Shown piece by piece: positions 1 through 6,201 of a stretch of 8,359 nucleotides of DNA. The notes under the pieces are model-generated. The model was not told the origin of the DNA. It saw nothing but the letters and a program-made list of their open reading frames with translations, and searched no databases. The stretch spans positions 1 through 8,359 of the forward strand of contig CBDVCD010000144.1 in NCBI GenBank assembly GCA_965372385.1. The letters are read 5' to 3'. A program made the translations under genes and the position numbers. Positions within the stretch are counted from its first letter, which is position 1. Each line of letters starts with the position of its first letter. This DNA is from JASJBU01 sp965372385 (GTDB lineage: Bacteria > Pseudomonadota > Gammaproteobacteria > Chromatiales > Chromatiaceae).

Positions 1-76
1 ATTGCCCGAAGAGGGGCGTGAGATAGGACAAATCTTTTTTTCCGTGGCCCTTATACCTAATGCATTCATAACTCAC
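1..76. other. region downstream of queC, no gene recognised
   Basis: I see no tRNA and no intrinsic terminator for queC in these 76 bases. The minus strand has a run of seven A (35-41). A small GCCC/GGGC inverted pair at 4-17 has only four base pairs and no adjacent T-run. A minus-strand frame from an ATG at 69 stays open to the window edge (about 22 codons) but has no ribosome-binding site and resembles nothing I know. Confidence 0.5.
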
Positions 77-80
77 TCAA
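50..80 (-). promoter_or_regulatory. possible weak sigma-70 promoter after queC
   Basis: On the minus strand a TATAAG hexamer (50-55, 5 of 6 consensus bases) lies 19 bases after TTGAGT (75-80, 4 of 6), which overlaps the queC stop codon. The spacing is longer than the ideal 17 bases. It would read toward position 1 and so serve whatever follows queC. This is a pattern match only and could be chance. Confidence 0.18.
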
Positions 81-757
81 TCAGTTGGTACATAGCGGGT
101 TGGATCCACAACACCGGCCTCCGCGAATCCCTTGGCGCGCAGCCGGCATGAGTCACAAACACCACAGGCCAGGCCGTTGTCATTCGCCTGATAACAGGAG
201 ACAGTCAGAGCATAGTCCACCCCCAATGCCAGACCCTGTCGAATGATTTCCGCCTTGCTCAGATCGATCAGCGGCGTATCGACAGTGAAACGTACACCTT
301 CGACTCCGGCCTTGGTAGCCAGATTGGCAAGCACTTCGAACGCCCGGATGAATTCGGGCCGGCAATCAGGATAACCGGAGTAGTCGACCGCGTTGACGCC
401 GATAAAGAGATGGCGGGCGCCGAGGACTTCGGCCCAACCCAGCGCCAGGGAGAGAAACAGGGTATTGCGGGCCGGCACATAGGTGACGGGTATCCCCTCC
501 CCCAGCTCCGTCGGGAGCTGGATCGAGACATCGGTGAGCGCGGAACCCCCAATGGACTCCAGACCGACGCGGATCACCTTGTGCTGCATAACTCCCATGG
601 CCTGCGCCACCCGCCTGGCGGCATTCAGCTCCGCCACATGGCGTTGTCCATACTCCATGCTGAGGGCGAAGCAGGCATAGTCATGCTGCTGGGCGATCGC
701 CAGGGTGGTGGCGGAATCGAGTCCACCGGAAAGCAGTACCACGGCCTTATTGCGCAT
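77..757 (-). CDS. queC: 7-cyano-7-deazaguanine synthase QueC
   Basis: QueC uses ATP and ammonia to convert 7-carboxy-7-deazaguanine, the QueE product, into preQ0, the precursor that is later built into tRNA as queuosine. The 226-residue protein has the expected length. The PP-loop ATP-binding motif SGGLDS is at 10-15, followed by the family segment MEYGQRH (34-40), VPARNTLFLSLALGWAE (95-110), and GVNAVDYSGYPDCRPEF (120-136). Four cysteines near the C-terminus (Cys188, Cys198, Cys201, Cys204) form the expected zinc site. The ATG at 757 lies 4 bases after the queE stop; its ribosome-binding site is weak, so translation is likely coupled. This is the last gene of the cluster in the window. Confidence 0.97.
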   Translation of the reverse strand: MRNKAVVLLSGGLDSATTLAIAQQHDYACFALSMEYGQRHVAELNAARRVAQAMGVMQHKVIRVGLESIGGSALTDVSIQLPTELGEGIPVTYVPARNTLFLSLALGWAEVLGARHLFIGVNAVDYSGYPDCRPEFIRAFEVLANLATKAGVEGVRFTVDTPLIDLSKAEIIRQGLALGVDYALTVSCYQANDNGLACGVCDSCRLRAKGFAEAGVVDPTRYVPTD

Positions 758-761
758 CCAG

Positions 762-1403
762 TTATTTACCCGGTTGATCGCCCCAAAGCAGCTTATGCAG
801 CTGCATCTGAAAGCGTACCGGCAGATTATCCCGCACGATCCACTCCGCCAGCAGGGTCGGGGTCAGCCTCTCATGTACGGGCGAGAAGAACACCTCACAG
901 CGGGCGGCGAGATCCTGTTCCGTCAACCGATGCTTGCTCCAGCGATAGTCGGCCTCGTCGCAGATGACGAATTTCACCTGATCATGGGGGGTGAGCCGGT
1001 CGAGATTCGCCGCCAGGTTACGCGCCACTTCACCCGAGCCGGGGGTCTTGATATCCATCACCCGGGAGACCCGGGAATCCACCCCGGAGATATCCATTGC
1101 ACCACTGGTCTCCAACGAGACCCGATAGCCCAGATCACACAGGGCGGTCAGCAGTTCAGGACAGGCTTTCTGCGCCAGTGGCTCGCCACCGGTAACACAC
1201 ACATGGCGTGGCGCGAACTCGGCAACCTGCTGGAGGATCCGTGGCAGTTCCAGCCACCCCCCTCCACTGAAGGCATACTCGGTATCGCAATAACCGCAGC
1301 GCAGGGGACAGCCGGTCAGACGGATGAATACCGTCGGGTAACCGGCGCTGTGGCCCTCCCCCTGCAGGGAGTGGAAGATTTCAGTAATGCGTAGTCGGGA
1401 CAT
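762..1403 (-). CDS. queE: 7-carboxy-7-deazaguanine synthase QueE
   Basis: QueE is a radical SAM enzyme that rearranges 6-carboxy-5,6,7,8-tetrahydropterin into 7-carboxy-7-deazaguanine, the first deazapurine in queuosine synthesis. From the ATG at 1403 it has 213 residues. The family opening RITEIFHSLQGEG is followed by FIRLTGCPLRCGYCDTEYAF, where Cys32, Cys36 and Cys39 (CX3CX2C) bind the 4Fe-4S cluster. The SAM-binding GGEP motif is at 72-75, and the usual ending MQLHKLLWG lies at 200-208. The start agrees with where the family alignment begins, but no good ribosome-binding site precedes it. A TTG at 1427 overlaps the cpoB stop as TTGA and has GAGG 5 bases upstream, so a form 8 residues longer is possible. 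The gene lies 20 bases after cpoB and 4 bases before queC, its pathway partner. Confidence 0.95.
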   Translation of the reverse strand: MSRLRITEIFHSLQGEGHSAGYPTVFIRLTGCPLRCGYCDTEYAFSGGGWLELPRILQQVAEFAPRHVCVTGGEPLAQKACPELLTALCDLGYRVSLETSGAMDISGVDSRVSRVMDIKTPGSGEVARNLAANLDRLTPHDQVKFVICDEADYRWSKHRLTEQDLAARCEVFFSPVHERLTPTLLAEWIVRDNLPVRFQMQLHKLLWGDQPGK

Positions 1404-1423
1404 GCGTTCAATGGCAACACCGC

Positions 1424-2260
1424 TCAATGGCCCTCTTTGTCCATCCGCTCTAATCGTTTGACGGCAAGGCGGGCCTCGGTGCCGCCCGCATGCTCCTGTT
1501 GCAAGCGCTGGAACAGCTCGCGGGCCTGCGGCCAATTGCGCTTTTCATAGTAGATATAGCCACTCTTCAACAGTGCCCCGGGTACTTTTGAACTGGCGGG
1601 ATAACGCTCGACCACCTTACTGAACTCAGCCAGGGCGACATCGAAATCCCGGCTGACATAACTGGCCTCGCCCAGCCAGTATTGGGCATTGTCCTCGTAG
1701 TTGCCACCGGGATAGCTTTCCAGAAAACCCCGGAATGCGCTGATCGACTCCTTGTAGCGCCCCTGCTTGAGCAGATTGAAGGCCTTCTGGTAGGCCGTGG
1801 ACTCCTGTTTGGGATCCGGCGGTTGGGTAGGTGCCGCGACCTGCACTGGCGCGGACTGGGGTGCGGGTTTCATGGAACCGGCCTCACTGGGCGGCGGGGT
1901 TGGCCTTGTTGATGTAGCGGGGCCCGTGGCGGCCGGCCCCGGCTGCATCCTGGAGAGACGTTGATCGATATCGAGATAGAGATCCCGCTGGCGTTTATTC
2001 AATGCATCCATGGTGTGATTCTGTAACTCCACTTCACCCCGCAGTTGCTGAACCTCCTGCTGGAGTTGCTGCAGCTGCAGGATGATGTCAGACAGACTCT
2101 GATTGCGCAGGATACGTTCCAGCCGCTGCAGGCGCTGTTCCATGGTCAGGGCGCCGCTTCTGGGTTTCTCCGCCGCGGATAACGCCCCGACCATGCCCAG
2201 GGAGCCTGTGGTCAGGAGTATCGCCGCCAATAAACTGTAGGGGATCTTCATCATCAACAT
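1424..2260 (-). CDS. cpoB: cell division coordinator CpoB (YbgF)
   Basis: CpoB is a periplasmic protein that binds TolA and, in E. coli, adjusts PBP1B activity so peptidoglycan synthesis keeps pace with outer membrane constriction. The 278-residue precursor has an N-terminal signal peptide with likely cleavage after the ALSAA segment near residue 30. A Gln/Leu-rich coiled coil (about 39-104) is expected to form the trimer and TolA-binding region. A Pro/Ala-rich linker covers about 106-152. Tetratricopeptide repeats fill about 156-273, with AYQKAFNLLKQGRYKESISAF, NAQYWLGEASYVSRDFDVAL and a third unit ending in the typical ALLKSGYIYYEKRNWPQA block. Three ATG codons lie close together (2260, 2254, 2251); the last would give MKIPYSLL and has a weak TTGGA ribosome-binding site at suitable spacing, so the start is uncertain by up to three codons. 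Confidence 0.93.
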   Translation of the reverse strand: MLMMKIPYSLLAAILLTTGSLGMVGALSAAEKPRSGALTMEQRLQRLERILRNQSLSDIILQLQQLQQEVQQLRGEVELQNHTMDALNKRQRDLYLDIDQRLSRMQPGPAATGPATSTRPTPPPSEAGSMKPAPQSAPVQVAAPTQPPDPKQESTAYQKAFNLLKQGRYKESISAFRGFLESYPGGNYEDNAQYWLGEASYVSRDFDVALAEFSKVVERYPASSKVPGALLKSGYIYYEKRNWPQARELFQRLQQEHAGGTEARLAVKRLERMDKEGH

Positions 2261-2264
2261 CCAA

Positions 2265-2816
2265 TCAGTAAACCAGTTCCACGCGGCGATTCAGCGCCCA
2301 TGCCTCTTCATTGTGTTCGTAGGAGGCCGCCCGCTCCTCGCCATAACTGACCATGATCATCTGGCTGTCCGCCACCCCATCGGCCATCAGCAGACTGCGT
2401 ATCGAGTTGGCGCGGCTCTCACCCAGTCCCAGATTGTATTCCCGGGTGCCCCGCTCGTCGGCATGACCTTCAATCCGCACAACGACCTGAGGATTGACAG
2501 CCAGGTACTCCGCATGGGCGCGCACCACATCGCGGTAATCCATCCGGATACCGCTCTGATCAAAATCAAAATAGATGACCCGGGTGGCCAGCGGACTGTT
2601 GGGGTCTTCCAGAGGATCTCCGTACCAGTCTCCACCCTGACTCGCGGCCGAGGTCATGGCTGAGCCATAACCTTCGCCGCCTGCTTCGCTGGTACTGACA
2701 CCGGTTGACTGCTCAGAAACCTCCGCACCAGCGTCCCGGGCAGGCTTTGAGCTACAGCCAACCAGCAATACCAGGGAAAGGATCAGCGGGATCCAACGGA
2801 TTATTACGTTGTTCAT
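2265..2816 (-). CDS. pal: peptidoglycan-associated lipoprotein Pal
   Basis: Pal is an outer membrane lipoprotein that binds peptidoglycan non-covalently and tethers the outer membrane to the wall. The 183-residue precursor has a lipoprotein signal with a membrane-spanning core and lipobox LVGC, so Cys21 becomes the lipidated first residue. The next residue is Ser, with no Asp at +2, which fits sorting to the outer membrane. A Ser/Gly/Glu-rich linker (about 22-75) leads to an OmpA-like domain: VIYFDFDQS (about 80-88), then RIEGHADERGTREYNLGLGESRA (about 114-136), and the ending NRRVELVY (176-183). Asp120 and Arg135 are the residues expected to bind meso-diaminopimelate. The ATG at 2816 is chosen for its strong ribosome-binding site and lipobox spacing. 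cpoB starts 4 bases after the stop. Confidence 0.97.
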   Translation of the reverse strand: MNNVIIRWIPLILSLVLLVGCSSKPARDAGAEVSEQSTGVSTSEAGGEGYGSAMTSAASQGGDWYGDPLEDPNSPLATRVIYFDFDQSGIRMDYRDVVRAHAEYLAVNPQVVVRIEGHADERGTREYNLGLGESRANSIRSLLMADGVADSQMIMVSYGEERAASYEHNEEAWALNRRVELVY

Positions 2817-2819
2817 TGG

Positions 2820-2837
2820 GATATCTCCTTCGATATC
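2820..2837 (-). repeat. perfect inverted repeat enclosing the pal ribosome-binding site
   Basis: The minus strand reads GATATC-GAAGGA-GATATC, two 6-base arms around a 6-base loop. The loop plus the first bases of the second arm form the pal Shine-Dalgarno sequence AAGGAGAT. Each arm is also a palindrome by itself. The structure lies wholly in the tolB-pal gap. The pairing is seen directly; a role in controlling pal translation is inference. Confidence 0.5.
2825..2830 (-). promoter_or_regulatory. strong ribosome-binding site for pal
   Basis: The minus strand reads AAGGAG here, 8 bases before the ATG at 2816. This strong site fixes the pal start and rules out the longer in-frame reading that would lack a lipoprotein signal at its N-terminus. 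Confidence 0.85.
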
Positions 2838-2844
2838 AGAGCGA

Positions 2845-4143
2845 TTATTTCTCAAAAGGCGACCAGATGGGCTCACGCACATCACCCTCCTGCAGGGCCA
2901 GGCGTTGCCGAACCCGGCCATCGACCGAAACAGCCGCGAGCACACCACGGTGACCGGCCTTGGTGGCATAAATTATCATGCTGCTGTTGGGTGCAAAACT
3001 GGGAGATTCATCCAGATTGCCCCGGCTCAGCACCTGCATGATACCGGACTCGAGATCCTGTACCGCGATCCGGTAGTTACCATCTTCACGCGTCACCAGG
3101 GTCAGTGACTTGCCATCCGGCGCAAAGGAGGCGCGGGCATTATAGCTGTTTTGAAAGGTGATCCGCTCCGCCTTGCCACCATACGACGGCGTGCGGTAGA
3201 TCTGCGGTTTGCCACCACGATCCGAGGTAAAGACGATATAACGCCCATCCGGCGACCAGGCGGGCTCGGTGTCGATGGCATAGTGGCGGGTAATCGGTTT
3301 TAACCTGCCGCTGGCCAGATCGAATACATGGATGTCCAGATTTCCATCCTTCGAAAGCGCCATGGCCAGCTTGCGCCCGTCCGGCGACCAGGCCGGGGCG
3401 CCATTGATGCCCTTGTAAGAGGTCAGCTTCTGGCGTCGGCCGGTAAACACCTCCTGTACGTAGATCGCCGATTGCCCCTCCTCGAAAGAGACATAGGCGA
3501 TCTTGCGTCCATCCGGTGACCAGGCAGGCGACATCAGGGGTTCACTGGAGCTCACGATGGTCTGGGGATTATGCCCATCCGCATCCGCAATGCGCAGATC
3601 AATACGCGGTTCACCCTGCCCCCCACGCTCATTCACCGAGGTGATGTAGGCCACGCGGGTGGCGAAAGCACCCGGTATCCCAAGCAGCTTTTCATGGATC
3701 AGGTCAGCAATGCGATGTGCCGTGGTACGCAGGTTGGGTCCGGTGGTGGGTATGCTGTAACCGGTCAATTGTTCTCCCCGGTAGACATCGAACAGCTGAA
3801 AACGCACGATGTAACCACTGACCCCATTGGGTTGTACCTGTCCGACCACCAGGTTATCCACCCCCAGCCCACGCCAGTCACGGAATTCCACCTCGTCACC
3901 CGTGGTCGGCCGAGCCAGCATATCGACCTGGGGCAGGGCCTTGAAGCGCCCACTACGATGTAGATCCGCACTGATGATGTCCGCAACATCTTCAATCGGC
4001 TGCTCTTTTCCCTGCCAGCCAAAGGGCACTACGGCAATCGGCAGCGCCCCTTCCACACCTTCGGTAATCTCAATGGTCAGATCCGCCCTGGCGGGGTGTT
4101 GCCATGTCAACAAAACCATGCATAATAAAAACAACTGCTTCAT
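2845..4143 (-). CDS. tolB: Tol-Pal system beta-propeller protein TolB
   Basis: TolB is a periplasmic protein that binds Pal with its propeller and TolA with its N-terminal segment, releasing Pal from peptidoglycan where the cell divides. I take the ATG at 4143 (432 residues) because it starts a clear signal peptide: MKQLFLL, a hydrophobic core, and a probable ARA-D cleavage near residue 20. A GTG at 4161, overlapping the tolA stop, would add six residues before the signal and has no Shine-Dalgarno sequence. The mature N-terminal domain covers about 21-160 and contains PIAVVPFGW and ADLHRSGRF. The propeller covers about 165-432 with repeated blades: PAWSPDGRK (twice), PAWSPDGRY, ASFAPDGK and PSFAPNSS. 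Length and blade order fit the family (E. coli TolB is about 430 residues). The stop lies 28 bases before pal. Confidence 0.96.
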   Translation of the reverse strand: MKQLFLLCMVLLTWQHPARADLTIEITEGVEGALPIAVVPFGWQGKEQPIEDVADIISADLHRSGRFKALPQVDMLARPTTGDEVEFRDWRGLGVDNLVVGQVQPNGVSGYIVRFQLFDVYRGEQLTGYSIPTTGPNLRTTAHRIADLIHEKLLGIPGAFATRVAYITSVNERGGQGEPRIDLRIADADGHNPQTIVSSSEPLMSPAWSPDGRKIAYVSFEEGQSAIYVQEVFTGRRQKLTSYKGINGAPAWSPDGRKLAMALSKDGNLDIHVFDLASGRLKPITRHYAIDTEPAWSPDGRYIVFTSDRGGKPQIYRTPSYGGKAERITFQNSYNARASFAPDGKSLTLVTREDGNYRIAVQDLESGIMQVLSRGNLDESPSFAPNSSMIIYATKAGHRGVLAAVSVDGRVRQRLALQEGDVREPIWSPFEK

Positions 4144-4157
4144 CAATTTACCACTTC

Positions 4158-5084
4158 TCACTGAGGGTTGAAGTAAAGTTTAACGGTCCGGAATGACTCG
4201 AACAGGTTGCCACTGGGTACCGGCAGTGGAGCCGCCTTATACACCGCTGTCTCCACCGAACGGTCGAACGCCCCATTACCGCTGCTCTTGATGATACTGA
4301 CCCCGCCCGGCACCACATCCCCACCCGGAATCAGACGCACCTGCACGATACAGGAGAGATCCTTGTCTGCATTCGTAGGACGTAGCCAACTGCGTTGGAC
4401 CTGCTGTTTGATCACCATGACATAGCGATCGATTTCCCGGGCATTCTGCTCCGCCGCCAGCTGCTCCTGCAAGGCCTTTTCTCGCGCCGCCTGAGCAGCC
4501 ACCGCGGCCTTGCGTTTGGCTTCCGCCTTGCGCTTGGCGTCTGCCGCTGCTTTGCGCTTAGCTTCAGCCTTACGCTTGGCTTCCGCTTCTGCCTTGCGCT
4601 TCGCCTCCGCTTTACGTTTCTTCTCCGCCTTGGCTTTGGCCTCGGCCTTACGTTTCGCCTCCTTGGCCACCTTCTCCTTTTTCAACTGGGCCTTTCGCTT
4701 GGCCTCAGCCTGCTGTTTCTTCTTTGCTGCCTCCTTGCGCTGCATATCTTCAAGCTCCTTGACCTTACGCTGCTGTTCCAGCGTCACCAGTCGCTTCTTT
4801 TCATCCGCCTGTTGCTGTTTCAAATCCGCCAGACGCTGCTCTTCCCTGCGCAAGGCAGCGGCCTTGGCCGCCTGTTTATCCGCTTCCGCCTTTTTTAGCT
4901 TGTCCTTTTCCGCCTCCAACTTGGAGGCATCCACCAGATGTGCCTGCACAACCGCCACATTGGAGATAGGTTTCGTGGGTGTGTTCGCCGAATCCAGGCC
5001 AAACAGCAGAAACAGTAGTATCAGGATGTGCAGAACCACGGCCAATAATACGGCGACAGGGCTACGCATGATGATCGCGAACAC
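4158..5084 (-). CDS. tolA: Tol-Pal system protein TolA
   Basis: TolA is the energised arm of the system, anchored by one N-terminal helix in the inner membrane and reaching across the periplasm to TolB and Pal. Its 308 residues show the three classical domains. The membrane helix lies at about 10-30 and carries the Ser-His pair (Ser8, His19) expected for contact with TolQ-TolR. A long charged Ala/Lys/Glu-rich helical domain spans about 52-215, including many AEAKRK-type repeats. The C-terminal TonB-like domain spans about 217-308 (RYVMVIKQQVQRSWLRP to LYFNPQ). Only one cysteine (Cys245) is present in that domain; Phe273 stands where E. coli, as I recall its sequence, has the partner cysteine. 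The start taken is GTG at 5084, 3 bases after tolR; an ATG at 5069 is possible, and neither has a clear ribosome-binding site. The stop is close to the tolB start. Confidence 0.95.
   Translation of the reverse strand: MFAIIMRSPVAVLLAVVLHILILLFLLFGLDSANTPTKPISNVAVVQAHLVDASKLEAEKDKLKKAEADKQAAKAAALRREEQRLADLKQQQADEKKRLVTLEQQRKVKELEDMQRKEAAKKKQQAEAKRKAQLKKEKVAKEAKRKAEAKAKAEKKRKAEAKRKAEAEAKRKAEAKRKAAADAKRKAEAKRKAAVAAQAAREKALQEQLAAEQNAREIDRYVMVIKQQVQRSWLRPTNADKDLSCIVQVRLIPGGDVVPGGVSIIKSSGNGAFDRSVETAVYKAAPLPVPSGNLFESFRTVKLYFNPQ
4500..4706 (-). repeat. tandem AEAKRK-type repeat tract inside tolA
   Basis: This stretch encodes TolA residues of about 127-195, where units such as AEAKRK, AEAK and AADAKRK recur with small changes. 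At the DNA level the + strand shows repeated forms of cgcttggcttccgc and related sequences. Such tracts are normal for TolA domain II, form long helices, and can gain or lose units by recombination or slippage. The unit boundaries are approximate. Confidence 0.75.
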
Positions 5085-5087
5085 GGT

Positions 5088-5513
5088 CTAGCGCTCTGGA
5101 GGCTCAGTGATCAGACCAACGCTGGGGGCGCCACCCGCCTGCACCAGCACCATCGCCTCGACCACCCGACCATACTCGACTCTGGCATCACCGCGCACCA
5201 GTATAGGCGTTTTCGGCTTGTACTTGAGCACCGCCTGAATCCGGGTAACCAGGGTATCCGCATCCACCGGTTGGTCTTTATCCTCGCCGATATCGATGAA
5301 CATCTCCCCGGCCCGGTTGACCGATACCACCACCGGATCATCCGCCTTGGCCGGCAGGGGTTCCGCATCCGCCTGGGGTAGGTCCACATTCACCCCTTGA
5401 GTCAACAGCGGGGCGGTAATCATGAAGATCACCAACAGCACCAGCATCACGTCGATATAGGGTACGACATTGATCTCCGACATGGGACGGCGGCGCTTGG
5501 ATCTACGTGCCAT
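5088..5513 (-). CDS. tolR: Tol-Pal system motor protein TolR
   Basis: TolR, an ExbD/TolR family protein, is anchored in the inner membrane by one helix and has a periplasmic domain that binds peptidoglycan. With TolQ it converts proton flow into TolA motion. The 141-residue protein starts with a basic cytoplasmic tail (ARRSKRRRP), then the signature SEINVVPYIDVMLVLLVIF. Asp21 in the membrane helix (about 18-38) is the expected proton-carrying residue. The periplasmic domain follows, with the VLVRGDARVEYGRVVEAM segment at about 105-122, conserved in the family. The ATG at 5513 is preceded by an AT-rich stretch (CCTAAAAAATT) with no recognisable Shine-Dalgarno sequence, in contrast to tolQ, so coupling to tolQ translation is likely. 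tolA starts 3 bases after the TAG stop. Confidence 0.96.
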   Translation of the reverse strand: MARRSKRRRPMSEINVVPYIDVMLVLLVIFMITAPLLTQGVNVDLPQADAEPLPAKADDPVVVSVNRAGEMFIDIGEDKDQPVDADTLVTRIQAVLKYKPKTPILVRGDARVEYGRVVEAMVLVQAGGAPSVGLITEPPER

Positions 5514-5526
5514 AATTTTTTAGGAT

Positions 5527-6201
5527 TTAGCCGTGGGCCTGACGCTGCAGGATGGTAGCGAACTCCTCCAGGAAATCGTCGTAACGATTATTAAGTCGCT
5601 CCACATCGTTGGAATAACGATTGTAGGCTACCACCGCGGGTATCGCCGCAAACAGCCCGATGGCGGTGGCAATCAGCGCCTCCGCGATGCCGGGCGCCAC
5701 CAGCGCCAGGGTGGCCTGCTTGACATTACCCAGGGCGGTGAATGAGTTCATGATGCCCCAGACGGTACCGAACAACCCTACATAGGGACTGGTGGAACCC
5801 ACTGTCGCCAGGGTCGACAGGTGATTTTCCAGATCATCCAGCTCCCGACTCAAGGCCACCCGCATGGAACGCTGCGCCCCATGCACCAACGCCATGGGTT
5901 CAATCTGTCCCTTGCCACGCAGACGGGCGAACTCCCGAAAGCCCGCCCGGAAGATGGCCGCCATTCCCGACTCGTCTTCCCCGTCCCGCTCAATCTGCCG
6001 ATAGAGATCCGCCAGATCGCCACCGGACCAAAAACGCGCCTCGAAATCCGCTGCCTCGCGCTTGGCGCGTCTGAGGACCCGCATCCGATCGAAGATCATG
6101 GTCCAAGAACTGATCGAGACAAATGCCAGGAGTCCGATAACCAGTTGCACTATCGGACTGGCGTTCAGAATCAGATGAGCGAAAGAGAGCTCATTCGACA
6201 T
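5527..6201 (-). CDS. tolQ: Tol-Pal system motor protein TolQ
   Basis: TolQ is the inner membrane proton-channel subunit of the Tol-Pal motor, a member of the MotA/TolQ/ExbB family. It surrounds TolR and drives TolA with the proton gradient. The 224-residue protein has three predicted membrane segments: about 16-36, 132-155 and 168-193. A long cytoplasmic loop containing the Arg-rich segment after TM1 lies between the first two. The family signature VGLFGTVWGIMNSF is at about 141-154, and PGIAEALIATAIGLFAAIPAV at about 170-190 contains the conserved small and hydroxyl residues of the channel. ExbB would look similar, but the flanking ybgC, tolR, tolA, tolB and pal settle the identity. The ATG at 6201 overlaps the end of ybgC by 11 bases and has a strong ribosome-binding site. 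The stop is 13 bases before tolR. Confidence 0.97.
   Translation of the reverse strand: MSNELSFAHLILNASPIVQLVIGLLAFVSISSWTMIFDRMRVLRRAKREAADFEARFWSGGDLADLYRQIERDGEDESGMAAIFRAGFREFARLRGKGQIEPMALVHGAQRSMRVALSRELDDLENHLSTLATVGSTSPYVGLFGTVWGIMNSFTALGNVKQATLALVAPGIAEALIATAIGLFAAIPAVVAYNRYSNDVERLNNRYDDFLEEFATILQRQAHG

Noticed and set aside
4..41. A possible + strand terminator made of the GCCC/GGGC pair at 4-17 and the T-run at 35-41.
   Set aside because: The stem has only four pairs and the T-run is 17 bases away, which does not fit an intrinsic terminator.
1..69. A short minus-strand open frame from the ATG at 69 running off the window.
   Set aside because: About 22 codons, no ribosome-binding site and no recognisable protein; an open frame of this length is expected by chance.
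1404..1535. Upstream in-frame extension of queE by 44 codons.
   Set aside because: It overlaps cpoB in another frame and has no resemblance to QueE; the family opening starts at 1403.
2817..2969. Upstream in-frame extension of pal by 51 codons.
   Set aside because: It lies inside tolB and would bury the lipoprotein signal; the ATG at 2816 has a strong ribosome-binding site and the right lipobox spacing.
4510..5091. A 193-codon + strand open frame rich in Ala, Ser and Leu opposite tolA.
   Set aside because: It is a by-product of the repetitive Lys/Ala/Glu codons of TolA read in reverse; repeats such as ALRLASA only mirror the tolA repeat.
5088..6201. ExbB-ExbD instead of TolQ-TolR.
   Set aside because: The two families are related, but the neighbours ybgC, tolA, tolB, pal and cpoB and the tight gene order identify the Tol system.
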